Shown: positions 1 through 8,675, counted from the first letter of the stretch. The stretch: DNA of 64,000 nucleotides from Chryseobacterium flavum (GCF_003385595.1 NZ_QNUE01000001.1:248001-312000), one strand, 5' to 3'. Notes: generated from the sequence alone by a model not told the origin. Program-made: numbers and translations.

Positions 1-852
1 AAACAGCCAGCCTAAAAAAGGCTTAAAAAAACAGACTGTGTGCATAATTCTTCCGGATAAAACAAATGGCTTATTTTTATGCTGCTTCATTTTGGCTATC
101 CTGGCGATATCCCTGTACCTGAGATTCCCGGAAGCAATAAGAAACTGCTCTCCAAAAGCATTCTTATCCATCAGCTCTACAGCTATCTTTGCTGCATCTC
201 TTACATCTACCCATCCTGCTCCTCCTGAAAATGTATAAAACCGGCTGATAAGGATCTGCAACAACTCACCGCTGCTGCTTTGCCAGTTTCCGCTCCCTAT
301 GATCATTCCCGGATTCAGGACAATGGTATTCAGACCTTCTGCAGAAGCTTTACAAACCTCTCTGTTCGCTTTAACTTTTGATATCGCATAATCCGTATTA
401 TTCTTACTGCTGATCAGAGGGGATTTTTCATCAATATAACCATCCTTTTCACTGTCAAAAATAATTGAAGATCCTATATATAGAAACTTTTTTATATTGC
501 TGTATTTGCAGGCTCTCAGGATACTTTGGGTACCACTGACATTGGTATGGTATATTTCTTTCCGGTCAGCCGGATCATAACTTACCTTAGCTGCGCAATG
601 GTATACCTCCTCCACCCCCTGCAGAGCATTGCGGAGGCTGGACTGCTGATCAAAGTCCACCGTAACCCATTCAATCCTGTTAAAATACATATCCGATTGT
701 TCGCTGTAGCACCGTAATGATATCCTGACTTCATGAAGATCACTGGATATTCTTCTGGCAGCCCGGACCTTCCTCCCTCTTTTCAGCAGCTCAAAAACAA
801 TAATTCTTCCAAGAATTCCTGTAGCTCCGGTCACAAAAGCAATATTACCCAT
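1..852 (-). CDS. NAD(P)-dependent epimerase/dehydratase, extended SDR (3' end cut by window edge)
   Basis: The reading frame starts at the ATG at 852 and stays open for 284 codons to the window edge, so the C-terminus is missing. The N-terminus holds a Rossmann motif TGATGILG (residues 8-15), and the SDR catalytic pair is visible as YAISK (Tyr155, Lys159) with serines near 128-129. Family knowledge: extended short-chain dehydrogenases act on nucleotide sugars or on dihydroflavonol- and sterol-like substrates. The substrate cannot be told from this sequence. It lies about 130 bp downstream of two membrane AraC-like regulator genes on the same strand. Fold assignment is secure; exact function is open. 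Confidence 0.85.
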   Translation of the reverse strand, partial: MGNIAFVTGATGILGRIIVFELLKRGRKVRAARRISSDLHEVRISLRCYSEQSDMYFNRIEWVTVDFDQQSSLRNALQGVEEVYHCAAKVSYDPADRKEIYHTNVSGTQSILRACKYSNIKKFLYIGSSIIFDSEKDGYIDEKSPLISSKNNTDYAISKVKANREVCKASAEGLNTIVLNPGMIIGSGNWQSSSGELLQILISRFYTFSGGAGWVDVRDAAKIAVELMDKNAFGEQFLIASGNLRYRDIARIAKMKQHKNKPFVLSGRIMHTVCFFKPFLGWLF

Positions 853-986
853 GTATATTAAATTATTCCATATCCTATAAATGTAGGTATATACCGCATC
901 AACACTTTATGAGCAGGCTCACAAAGTATCTGACTTGCGTAACTGGTATTGTTAAAAAGCAGGTCTGAACAGGGACTTGTAAACTT

Positions 987-2120
987 CTAATATAAAGCCG
1001 ACTTTGAAGAAGATTTCAGGATCTTCTCGCTTCTCTTGAGGCTCTGGAAACTCCTGAATCCGGAAAGATATACCAGTTCTTCATCTTCCGCGTTTTCATA
1101 CTCCGGCAGTTTTTTTAATCTCTCAAACTCTTCCAGCCTGAACCGGTTTATATACATACTGAAATTTAATCCGTATGTTGTATTAATAAAAGAAGACAAG
1201 TATGTCCGGTTGGTCCCGAAAACTGTTATCAGGTCTGTAATTTTCAGATTTGGATCCAGATAAGGCTTTTCCTGAATCATGTATCTGGAAACGGTCTCAT
1301 GATTGAGCATTTCCCTGCTTCCTTTTTCCTGCTCGGCAAGCCTGTCCGCTATAATGTCCTCCGTCAGCAGTATAAAATTTTGCCTGAATATATGATAACA
1401 CAGGATCACATTCAGGAAAAGCAGGAATAAATTAGGAATGATCAATCCTATAAAACGCGTGTAGGCTTCATTATCAATAAAATAGTATAGAAGCGGAAAC
1501 GGGATAACCAGAAACAAAGCTCCAAAAATCTGATAAAGCCATCTCAAAGAAGCCACTTCAAAATTAGAAGAGTATTGTACAATTTCTTTCCTGTACAGAA
1601 TCACTCTTCTTATTGACAAGTATGTATAGATCAGACTTAAAGTTATTCTTATATAGAATCGCGCATAATCAAAAATGACAAATCCTTCATATCCTGTTCC
1701 CCATTGAAACGTTTTATCGTTTGTATTTCTTCTGATTTCTTCAGGCATCAGCATAAACCATATTCCATATGCTGCAGCCAGAGCATAAGGAGCAGCATAG
1801 TGCCAGAGTGTAAATTCCTCGGAAGTCCTGAGCCTTGTCAACTTAAAAACCAAATGGTAGAACATAACAGGAAGCACCAGCATGGAGAGAAAATTAAAGG
1901 GTTTTGTTTGAATAAATGCTTCCTGGTCAAAATTATAAAAGAAAATTGTAGTTATATAGATCATTTCCATTACATACCCCCATATAAGCAATACAATAAC
2001 TCTTCTTACATATTTATCTACCTGACTAAAAAGTCTCATCAAAAGCAGTATGCTGCAGAAAAAAGCAGAAAATACGGCAACAGAAAAAGATATGAGCAGA
2101 AGTAAATGTTTAATTTCCAT
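987..2120 (-). CDS. Membrane-anchored AraC-like transcriptional regulator (copy 1 of a tandem pair)
   Basis: This 377-aa protein has about six or seven hydrophobic membrane segments over residues 1-245 and a cytoplasmic C-terminal tail with an AraC-like DNA-binding region (about 285-370). The stretch KPYLDPNLKITDL followed by TNRTYLSSFIN is the usual first half of the HTH domain. Such flavobacterial proteins are thought to sense membrane or envelope signals and regulate transcription directly. It sits 5 bp after the paralogous gene at 2126-3268, so the two are probably co-transcribed. The second HTH half (around YLSGFRSFQSLKR) departs from the usual AraC consensus. The ligand and targets are unknown. 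Confidence 0.8.
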   Translation of the reverse strand: MEIKHLLLLISFSVAVFSAFFCSILLLMRLFSQVDKYVRRVIVLLIWGYVMEMIYITTIFFYNFDQEAFIQTKPFNFLSMLVLPVMFYHLVFKLTRLRTSEEFTLWHYAAPYALAAAYGIWFMLMPEEIRRNTNDKTFQWGTGYEGFVIFDYARFYIRITLSLIYTYLSIRRVILYRKEIVQYSSNFEVASLRWLYQIFGALFLVIPFPLLYYFIDNEAYTRFIGLIIPNLFLLFLNVILCYHIFRQNFILLTEDIIADRLAEQEKGSREMLNHETVSRYMIQEKPYLDPNLKITDLITVFGTNRTYLSSFINTTYGLNFSMYINRFRLEEFERLKKLPEYENAEDEELVYLSGFRSFQSLKRSEKILKSSSKSALY

Positions 2121-2125
2121 ATTTC

Positions 2126-3268
2126 CTATAACTTACTATTTTCTTTAGATAGATCTTTCTGATCAAAGCTTTTTTTAACCCTCCAATACGACCGTACATT
2201 ACCGAACCCCGCCATCAGGGAAAGCTCCTCCTGGGTCTTATCCTGATAATCACCATTTTTCTGAAGGTATTCCATTTCTTTCAATCGCCAAAGATTATTA
2301 TACTGGGAAAAATTCACCCCGAACGTTTTATTTATAAATCCGGAAAGATAAGTTCTGTTGGTTTCAAAATAGGCTGCCAGATCATTCATCTTAAACCCTG
2401 CGTTCAGATAAGGCTTGTTTTTTTCATAATAGGATTCAAGTTCTTCTTTGGTAAGAAGCGGAACCATATCCATTTCTAATTGGGTTTTCTGTACCCCATC
2501 TTCTTTTAACAATGAAATGACTTCTCCTCCTGTAATCATGATAACATGATTTTCATTAGAAGACAATATATTATAGTTTTTCATCAGCATATTATACACA
2601 ATAATAAGGTGCTGGGCAGAAAGAACTATCATCATCATTACAGTAATAAATCCTGGTTCCAGCCGGTTAAACGTAAGCAAAACAATAAATATAGCTTTCA
2701 GAAACATAAGGTATACAATCCAGAACATTGCTTTCCATTTTTTTGTCCCGTTGTTTTCCATCAGCCTTCTCCTGTATTTTATAATGCGCATGCTTCCCAA
2801 TATAATGTAAAATACCATATAAAACAGAGATGATACTATAACATACGGCCTGAAAAAAGTGGGAATATCATCATTAGAAAACTGGTCGGTATAGAGATAG
2901 GTAATCATAAAAATGCCTATAACCACACAAAGAACGAAGGGAGGAATATAGTGCAGCTTTATATGAAGGGGATTTTTCTTTTTCAGCGGGGTAAGCAGGT
3001 AGATATAATGATAAAAAATAACCTGAGTGATCTGAATAACCAGACAGGTTAACGGGATCAGATATTTTAAAAAAGGCTCATATCCGGGATATAGCAAAGC
3101 ATGGAACCAGCTGATGGCCATAAGAATAAAATAAACACATAATAATTTCTTAGCCTGATGCTCTACTTTGGTTAACTCCTGCTGATATGCAATAACAAAA
3201 AGCATCCCACAGGTAAGGGAAGAAATCATAGGTAGAGAAGTATAGATGTATTTCAAAAGCTCTGCCAT
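2126..3268 (-). CDS. Membrane-anchored AraC-like transcriptional regulator (copy 2 of a tandem pair)
   Basis: This 380-aa protein has the same plan as its downstream neighbour: multiple hydrophobic segments in the first 240 residues, then a C-terminal AraC-like region with KPYLNAGFKMNDL, TNRTYLSGFINKTFGVNF and MAGFGNVRSYWRVKK. The two C-termini align without gaps over the TNRTYLS block, which points to tandem duplication. The membrane parts are more diverged, so the two may sense different signals or form a heterodimer (inference). A TAnnTTTG-type promoter lies just upstream (3286-3293). The gene upstream encodes a secreted surface protein, a possible target. Confidence 0.8.
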   Translation of the reverse strand: MAELLKYIYTSLPMISSLTCGMLFVIAYQQELTKVEHQAKKLLCVYFILMAISWFHALLYPGYEPFLKYLIPLTCLVIQITQVIFYHYIYLLTPLKKKNPLHIKLHYIPPFVLCVVIGIFMITYLYTDQFSNDDIPTFFRPYVIVSSLFYMVFYIILGSMRIIKYRRRLMENNGTKKWKAMFWIVYLMFLKAIFIVLLTFNRLEPGFITVMMMIVLSAQHLIIVYNMLMKNYNILSSNENHVIMITGGEVISLLKEDGVQKTQLEMDMVPLLTKEELESYYEKNKPYLNAGFKMNDLAAYFETNRTYLSGFINKTFGVNFSQYNNLWRLKEMEYLQKNGDYQDKTQEELSLMAGFGNVRSYWRVKKSFDQKDLSKENSKL

Positions 3269-3285
3269 ACCAATAATAAATTATA

Positions 3286-3293
3286 CAAAAATA
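3286..3293 (-). promoter_or_regulatory. Candidate -7 element for the tandem AraC-like genes
   Basis: On the minus strand this reads TATTTTTG and matches the Bacteroidetes -7 consensus TAnnTTTG, about 18 bp upstream of the start codon at 3268. No good -33 TTTG is seen. Confidence 0.4.
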
Positions 3294-3469
3294 TAAAATT
3301 ATAGATCAGGTTTTTACATGATTTTCATTATAATATTTTATTCTTAAAAAGCAAACAGCTTCTTCAACAAGATACTGTGCAAAAAAACAGGGCTCCGTTA
3401 TAAAGGCCTGCATGATTCTCTGACAATTATCTGTTTTATATTGTTATTTTTCCATTGCCATTGATTATC

Positions 3470-4729
3470 CTAATTCAGTCTTTGAGCCGTCATATAAAAA
3501 TAATAATTGGAGCTATCCTGAGTTGCATGCCAGGTACAGTTGTACCATTCACCATCCGGAAAAGTCAGCATGACGTTCATATATTCTGCAGTAGTTCCCG
3601 GTATCGTTGAGAACTGGTCATCTCCATCGATTACAAAACTGTAGGCTTGTGGAACTATACTCGCTCCTCCCCCTCCTATATTCTGGTTTCCGGTTGAAAG
3701 GGAAGATACATTGTATTTGATTGTTTCATTAGTTACATTATACAGCTTGGGACTGATATCATCTGTTCCGATTGACTTACTCATAAAATCCATTCTCAAT
3801 CCTTTAATTTCAATGTATTTAGCCTGTTCGGAGGGGGCAGCCGTTAGATATCCTCCTCTTCTGTTCGTTGTGGTATAAGCTGTTTTAGAATACATTACCT
3901 TTACATTCGGGCCGCTGGTCTTGAACACAGAAGCAGGTACCGTGATTCTGGCTGACTTTACTTCTCCCACAGCAAATGATGAGCTGTTATTTCCCAATGA
4001 GACAGCGCATGTATTTCCGAGAAAGTTCAAAGGTACAGATATCGTATCGGGAGACGAGAAATCCGGTATCCCTGAAATTGAATAGGTTGCCGTCCCGTTT
4101 CCACTGTTCAGAACTCCCTCATTTAAGGTAAAAGTAAGTCCGTTCTGGGTATGTGCAGGGCCTCCAGCATAGGCTCCTCCATTCCCTAAAGTATAGGGAA
4201 GTGTCAGTACCCCTTCATAAGGCTGTCCGGAGATAAACTGAATAGGAAATGCTGAGGCATTCTTACAGTTGATACTTTGAACCACAGGTGTTTTGGTTGT
4301 AGAGTAATTGATGGCTTTCCACTCTGCTCCGTTCCAAAACAGGAATCCCTTATATTTCAGCTGGCCGATTCCTTCATTATATACCAGTAATCCCGAAGCA
4401 GGTGTGGCAATAGTGATACTATCCGTAGGACTGTTAAGCACTACCTTTGGAATTAAAACTCCTTTATCAGAGGATGCAATATCCAGTATGGCAGAAGGGT
4501 CCGGAGCTATTTTGCCTATTCCTATCCGCCCGTCAGATGTTATGGTGAAATCATCAGAAAATTTCTCATTATCAGGAAGCTCTAAAGTATCCTGCGGATT
4601 ATTTTTCTTACTATCCACGTGAAATGCTCCTTTTGGCTGTGTTGTATTAATGCCCACCTGAGCTTTCACCGTCTGCATACAGCCTATCATGGCTGCCGTA
4701 AACATTATAATTTTTTTAGAATTGTTCAT
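3470..4729 (-). CDS. Secreted surface protein with tail-fibre-like N-terminal repeats
   Basis: This 419-aa protein has an N-terminal signal peptide ending near QVGINTTQP (residues about 24-33). The N-terminal third carries motifs common in large Bacteroidetes surface proteins: VGINTTQPKGAFHVDS, then SDGRIGIGKIAPDPSAILDI and KGVLIPKVVL, resembling tail-fibre trimerisation stalks. The middle contains an FxPFTLG/GGAYAGGP-like region rich in Gly, Ser and Thr, and the C-terminus is a beta-rich segment ending in FYMTAQRLN. No enzymatic motif is visible. It is probably exported to the cell surface; adhesion is only a guess. The gene lies upstream of the tandem AraC-like regulators on the same strand. 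Confidence 0.7.
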   Translation of the reverse strand: MNNSKKIIMFTAAMIGCMQTVKAQVGINTTQPKGAFHVDSKKNNPQDTLELPDNEKFSDDFTITSDGRIGIGKIAPDPSAILDIASSDKGVLIPKVVLNSPTDSITIATPASGLLVYNEGIGQLKYKGFLFWNGAEWKAINYSTTKTPVVQSINCKNASAFPIQFISGQPYEGVLTLPYTLGNGGAYAGGPAHTQNGLTFTLNEGVLNSGNGTATYSISGIPDFSSPDTISVPLNFLGNTCAVSLGNNSSSFAVGEVKSARITVPASVFKTSGPNVKVMYSKTAYTTTNRRGGYLTAAPSEQAKYIEIKGLRMDFMSKSIGTDDISPKLYNVTNETIKYNVSSLSTGNQNIGGGGASIVPQAYSFVIDGDDQFSTIPGTTAEYMNVMLTFPDGEWYNCTWHATQDSSNYYFYMTAQRLN

Positions 4730-4860
4730 AAAATTTGGTTATCAATGGTATTTTTTAGCTTAATATGTTGAAATACTATATTTAATCACTCCGGTAAATG
4801 GAGATAACGTCTTTGTTTTTAATCAGGTCCGGATAAAGCTCCGACCCTCAAAAAGTATTT

Positions 4861-5202
4861 TTAAATCACACCGGATATTTCTTTATAGGATTTTTTCCAC
4901 TTTGCTATTGTATTACGACTGATCCCCAGCTCTTTTGATAACTCCACATTATTCATCCTGTTTTCAGACTGGTACTTCAGGATTTTCAAAATTGATTTTT
5001 TATCATAGGACCGGTGGATTCTTTTCTTCCTGCTTTTGCCGAATATAATCCTGTTGATCTGGATTACATCAAGCGCTGTCATCGTATTTTTTTCAAGAAG
5101 TATACTGCATACATCCTTCTTTTCAGGATATTTCAGTTCAATAAGGTCACTGTAGATTCTCTTGTAATCAGGAGTATTTTGAATTATTTTTTGATTTCTC
5201 AT
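4861..5202 (-). CDS. Small HTH protein, family B (copy 1)
   Basis: The 113-aa protein from Met at 5202 is chosen over a longer frame starting at 5289, because similarity to the second copy (32220-32543) begins at this point (PDYK.IYSD). Conserved features of both copies: PDYKRIYSD near the start, a YPEKK block, TALDVIQINRIIFG in the middle, an RSYDKKSILKIL helix, and a C-terminal helix-turn-helix LSKELGISRNTIAKWKKSY of transposase/Xre type. It lacks catalytic DDE residues, so it is a DNA-binding protein rather than a transposase. In the other locus it directly follows family A; here about 1 kb of debris separates them. Function unknown. Confidence 0.65.
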   Translation of the reverse strand: MRNQKIIQNTPDYKRIYSDLIELKYPEKKDVCSILLEKNTMTALDVIQINRIIFGKSRKKRIHRSYDKKSILKILKYQSENRMNNVELSKELGISRNTIAKWKKSYKEISGVI

Positions 5203-5459
5203 AATGAGTATATTTTGGTAGTGAAAGAATATTATATTGATTGTAGTAACATGGTGTGTTTTTTTGAGTAGGATAAAGTATCCGGGCATCGCCTGTGTGT
5301 TTATGAAACCAATGGCAGATGACTTTTCTTTTCACCGGTTAGAAATTTAAGTACAGATCAAAGGTTACTGTTTCATAAAGCAGGGAATTGCTTTTTCATC
5401 ATCGTATGTTTAAGAATCGTATTTCACTCTGATCTGTAAGAATTAACCCAACTGCACCG

Positions 5460-5633
5460 TTATCTTACTTTTCTGATTTCAATATAGGTGGCATTGGCTG
5501 TCCCTAAAGAGGGTACTCCCGGACTACGATAATCAAGTTTACGAAGAGTAAATGGTCTGTAATGCCCCGTTTGTAATCTGTATGATTGTCCTCCGATCAA
5601 ATTTCTAATAATAGCTTTACCTCCATTTGTATG
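5460..5633 (-). pseudogene. C-terminal gene fragment without a start codon
   Basis: A 57-codon open stretch ends at the stop 5460-5462 and reads like real protein (for example GGQSYRLQTGHYRPFTLRK, then GTANATYIEIRKVR). It has no ATG and is closed upstream by a stop that overlaps the end of the 74-codon gene at 5617. I read it as the tail of a longer protein whose front has been lost, or as a frameshifted continuation of the 74-aa frame. I do not recognise the family. It lies between the family A and family B HTH genes. Confidence 0.45.
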
Positions 5634-5841
5634 TTACCTTTACTGACAGATAAACAGCTCTATCATCTTCAAATTCAATATGCAATGTCGTTTTCTGCAC
5701 CATCCATGAGGTATCTACGATGTAACTCCATAAATCGTCTTCCATCTGATCCGGTTTTCTCTCCATTCTTTCATACACCTGCTTTTTCGTCTTGCCCAGC
5801 AGATTATAATTCACGAATTTATTTTTGATTTTTAAAAACAT
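5617..5841 (-). CDS. Small hypothetical protein, possibly the C-terminal remnant of a lipoprotein
   Basis: The 74-residue product begins at an ATG with in-frame stops just upstream and no clear Shine-Dalgarno signal, as is usual in this phylum. The body NLLGKTKKQVYERM followed by LHIEFEDDRAVYLSVKVTY resembles the C-terminal half of small Bacteroidetes lipoproteins in which a short LLGK(S/T) helix precedes a beta-rich domain (family resemblance, not proven). No signal peptide is present, so it may be truncated. It sits in the debris between the A and B HTH genes at 4.8-6.7 kb and overlaps the fragment at 5460-5633 by 17 bp. Confidence 0.45.
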   Translation of the reverse strand: MFLKIKNKFVNYNLLGKTKKQVYERMERKPDQMEDDLWSYIVDTSWMVQKTTLHIEFEDDRAVYLSVKVTYKWR

Positions 5842-6000
5842 TGGGAATTATGTTTAATGGTTGTACAAATGTTCTTTTTCCCAATGAATTTTATTAAAAA
5901 CTCTTTGAGATAGGAACCCAAAATTTCTTTCCTTTTTTATTAGTTGAAGGCAGTATTATTCATACTCAAATTATATATGAATGCTTCAAATAAGACCTAA

Positions 6001-6019
6001 TGGGGAGGGATCCTCCCCA
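6001..6019. repeat. Short perfect inverted repeat (hairpin) between HTH genes A and B
   Basis: The arms tggggagg and cctcccca are perfect 8-bp complements separated by three bases. No T-run follows on either strand, so this is not a standard terminator. A weaker inverted pair (gcaggctgcgaaag near 6021 and ccttcgacagcctac near 6078) follows it. The remaining bases from 5842 to 6186 hold no convincing gene. Confidence 0.45.
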
Positions 6020-6186
6020 TCTGCAGGCTGCGAAAGTAATTACTAACGAATTGTTGTTACTACCAGGTGTTGTACCTTCGACAGCCTACAGGGTCTACAC
6101 AAAACACTTAACTTAAGAATGCTTCACTATATTTTCAATTGTGTTATGATGATATGTCAAATAATTATTTATGTATCTAAATAACC

Positions 6187-6642
6187 TCAGTCTTCATCAG
6201 GTTTTTGCTGCTTGTATTTGGTCAGCCATTTATATAAGGTAGTCTTTGGTATTTTATAATCTTCCATAACTTCCTGCCTTGTTTTTTCTCCGGTATCAAT
6301 AAGCCCAAGAATAAATTGGATGATTTCAGTAGTATAAATATTCTTCCTGAATACAGGTAGCGAAGTCTCTCCATCCTTCTCTTTCTTCTTCTCATTCATA
6401 AGATCTTTTCCTGTAGGAGCATACAGCATAATATGCTGAGTATATAGCCTGAAAAAATCATATCGTAACAATTTGCTCCACCTAAGCAGTACTTCAGTAT
6501 CAAGAGAAGAACAAGTAAACATTTCCAGAATTTCCTCTTCCGTTCTTTTCATAAATCCAATAATGCGATCCATTTCCAATCCTGATTCATCTACTCTTCT
6601 TCTGATAAAATTCCCTATGTGAATACTTCTAAAATCTTCCAT
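6187..6642 (-). CDS. Small HTH protein, family A (copy 1)
   Basis: The 151-aa product is paralogous to the protein at 32599-33021. Shared blocks: IHIG near the N-terminus, SLDTEVLLRWSKLLRYDFFR in the middle followed by LYTQHIMLYAP, then FRKNIYTTEIIQFIL and the C-terminal helix-turn-helix EVMEDYKIPKTTLYKWLTKY. The first about 60 residues look like a small Xre-style helical domain, and the C-terminal end resembles the HTH of IS3-type transposase OrfA, but no catalytic domain follows. It probably binds DNA as the partner of family B (inference from the conserved pairing). An unusual nested hairpin lies upstream at 6694-6754. Confidence 0.7.
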   Translation of the reverse strand: MEDFRSIHIGNFIRRRVDESGLEMDRIIGFMKRTEEEILEMFTCSSLDTEVLLRWSKLLRYDFFRLYTQHIMLYAPTGKDLMNEKKKEKDGETSLPVFRKNIYTTEIIQFILGLIDTGEKTRQEVMEDYKIPKTTLYKWLTKYKQQKPDED

Positions 6643-6693
6643 GGCTCAATGTTTATTTATTAAGTTACCTATGATCCCAAATGCATCGTGTAG

Positions 6694-6754
6694 GTATGCC
6701 AGACAGACAGGATGAGGAGGAAACCTCCTCATCGGGAAGTTGTTTCAAGCATAC
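6694..6754. repeat. Nested inverted repeat upstream of HTH gene A
   Basis: The inner arms gatgaggagg (6711-6720) and cctcctcatc (6724-6733) are perfect 10-bp complements around a 3-base loop. Outer arms gtatgc (6694-6699) and gcatac (6749-6754) also pair. No U-tract follows. On the minus strand it lies in the leader of the gene at 6187-6642, so it could be an RNA element or a protein-binding site. Confidence 0.5.
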
Positions 6755-7432
6755 TTTTCATCTTTGTGTTTGTTTTTCATCATTTGTTTAATTCATCATT
6801 TGAATTTTAAGGTATGCTCAATAAACTGTCCATCTGCACAAAATACTTAGGGATGTATTATTGTTTAAAAAAAATTAATAGTAACATATTATGAATACTT
6901 TCTGAATAGATCTGATTAAATTCACTAGATAGATGTTATTCTTAATTTTGATGGAGCAAAACTAAAGCTTCACAATGAAGCATAAATAAAAAAAGGTAAA
7001 AATCAACACTGACATTTTGTAAAATTTGATTTACAAAACAATTAAAACGCTGAAATGCAATAACTTAATCAAACTAACAGATTAGTAAAAAAAATCGGCA
7101 GAATATTCGTAAAAAAAGAATTTATTCAGGATTTAAGCCTATCATATTTTATTTTTCAAGTAAAAAAAAATGAAAATAATTCGAAACATTAAATTATTTT
7201 TCACCAAGTGTTGATATTTAATATGACTTTTATTTACCAAAAAAGAGATGAAAAAAATAATGATGGAATTTTAATCAAGATCATATGTCAGACCCCAGCG
7301 TTATAAAATAAAAAAACAAATATTAAAGGTCATTTCTCATTTTCCGGTTTTGCCCTGTTAAAATAAAGAACAGGAAATATCCTTTTATAAATATTCATTA
7401 TCTATCTAAACAACAAACATTTATGAAAAAAT
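6755..7432. other. AT-rich intergenic stretch without a supported gene
   Basis: This very AT-rich region has many stop codons in all frames, and I could support no gene or RNA in it. Confidence 0.6.
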
Positions 7433-7465
7433 AAACATACACTGATGAATTGTCAGTGTATGTTT
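7433..7465 (+). terminator. Strong hairpin terminator upstream of the PepSY-like lipoprotein gene
   Basis: Arms aaacatacactga and tcagtgtatgttt (13 bp, perfect) enclose a 7-base loop and are followed by a T-rich stretch. No upstream plus-strand gene is obvious, so it may end an unrecognised transcript or insulate the next gene. Confidence 0.6.
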
Positions 7466-7501
7466 TTACCTTTTTCACAATCTAATACGCTGAATTAGAA
7501 A

Positions 7502-7509
7502 TAGCTTTG
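7502..7509 (+). promoter_or_regulatory. Candidate -7 promoter element (TAGCTTTG)
   Basis: Exact TAnnTTTG match 25 bp before the ATG at 7534, with a T-rich -33 region near 7471. Confidence 0.5.
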
Positions 7510-7533
7510 CCCAGTTAATCCTTACCATATATT

Positions 7534-8397
7534 ATGAAACTACAAAAGATATTAATAGCATCTCTGTGCAGTGGCAGCCTGCTGGCGGTTTGCTCATGCA
7601 GTAAAGATGATATTGAAAGTACTGAAACCAGAATTACATATGCTGACCTTCCTGTTGCCAGTCAGAAAATAATCACCGAAAATTTTGCGGATGCCTACGT
7701 AACACAGGCTGTAAAAAAGAATAATCCCGAGTCAGACGGTACACTTTATAAGACCTGGCTCAGCAACAGCTTTAAAATAAATTTTGATGTTAAAGGAAGC
7801 CCTACAGATATTGAGGGTCATCAAAAAAAAATCCCCGATAATATGGTGCATCCCAATATCCTATCTTATGTAAATCAGCATTATTCTGCTTCGGTGTACA
7901 TCAGAGATATTGATAAAGAGCATTATGGCTATGAAGTGGAATTATCCAATGATGTAGAACTTAAGTTTGATAATTCAGGGAACTTCATGAGTGCAGAAAC
8001 GGACAATGATTCTGGTGAAATTTCAATTTCATACAGCAGCCTTCCAAAAAAAAGCAGGATTTTTACAGAAACCCATTTCCCGGGAATCACGGTGTCATCT
8101 GTGGTAAAAAATAAAGTCATTGACAGTGACGGCATCCTGTATGAATTAAAACTGTCCAACGGTGCTGAAATTGATTTTGATCCGGAAGGAAACTGGATGG
8201 AAGTTGAAAATAAATATCATAAGATTCCCAGCAGCATAATTCCTTCTCCTATTCTGTTATATACCCAGCAAAACTACCCGGTACCCCTGTTTGTCAAAGG
8301 GATCAAAAAGAAAATCTACGGATATAAAACTGAAATCTCCAATGGAGTGGATCTGAAGTTTGATATCAATGGAATTTTTCTGGGTATTGATGATTAA
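7534..8397 (+). CDS. PepSY-like lipoprotein (two tandem domains)
   Basis: The 287-aa protein starts with a lipoprotein signal peptide (LLAVCSCSKDD; lipidated Cys about 20-22). The rest consists of two similar halves, each with a pattern of LP..(S/K)..I.E.F(A/P).........KN, then YE(V/L)(E/K)LSN.....FD..G. This repeats at about 33-155 and 165-285 and matches the periplasmic PepSY-like (DUF2874) family of Bacteroidetes. Family role: small periplasmic or outer-membrane proteins, some thought to inhibit or bind other proteins; no enzyme activity is expected. It has its own promoter and a downstream terminator (8453-8481), so it is monocistronic. Confidence 0.8.
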   Translation: MKLQKILIASLCSGSLLAVCSCSKDDIESTETRITYADLPVASQKIITENFADAYVTQAVKKNNPESDGTLYKTWLSNSFKINFDVKGSPTDIEGHQKKIPDNMVHPNILSYVNQHYSASVYIRDIDKEHYGYEVELSNDVELKFDNSGNFMSAETDNDSGEISISYSSLPKKSRIFTETHFPGITVSSVVKNKVIDSDGILYELKLSNGAEIDFDPEGNWMEVENKYHKIPSSIIPSPILLYTQQNYPVPLFVKGIKKKIYGYKTEISNGVDLKFDINGIFLGIDD

Positions 8398-8452
8398 TAA
8401 TTAAACCTCAATAACTAAATAATTGTACACTAGCCGGACAGATTCTGTCCGA

Positions 8453-8481
8453 AAAGCTGTCTCCTTCATGGAGACAGCTTT
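8453..8481 (+). terminator. Rho-independent terminator after the PepSY-like lipoprotein
   Basis: Arms aaagctgtctcc and ggagacagcttt with a 5-base loop are followed by tattttttta. A second small hairpin (ggacag/ctgtcc, 8436-8450) precedes it. Confidence 0.85.
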
Positions 8482-8675
8482 ATTTTTTTATCAATATACC
8501 GGAAATAAAGCAATAAATTCAGCATAATCCTGTTTGTAGAATAAAACTAAACCACAGACTAAGCAGAAAATATTAATATTTTTCGTATGTAACGAATCCC
8601 CTGTTCTTCCAACTAATCCAGCATCAGATAAAACCGGAATTGTATAAAAGAGATCTACTACTTTAAACAAAACTA

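Noticed and set aside
1036..1263. Plus-strand frame of 75 codons over the AraC-like gene
   Set aside because: It lies opposite a well-supported minus-strand gene and its sequence is Ser-rich without motifs.
1704..2105. Plus-strand frame of 133 codons
   Set aside because: Antisense to the membrane part of the regulator at 987-2120; the real gene has a coherent domain structure.
5998..6114. 38-codon plus-strand frame starting MGRDPPHLQ
   Set aside because: It runs over two hairpins, has no promoter or conserved features, and the length is what chance allows.
4861..6642. Idea that the A/B genes are an intact insertion sequence
   Set aside because: No DDE catalytic gene, terminal inverted repeats or target duplication could be found at either locus.
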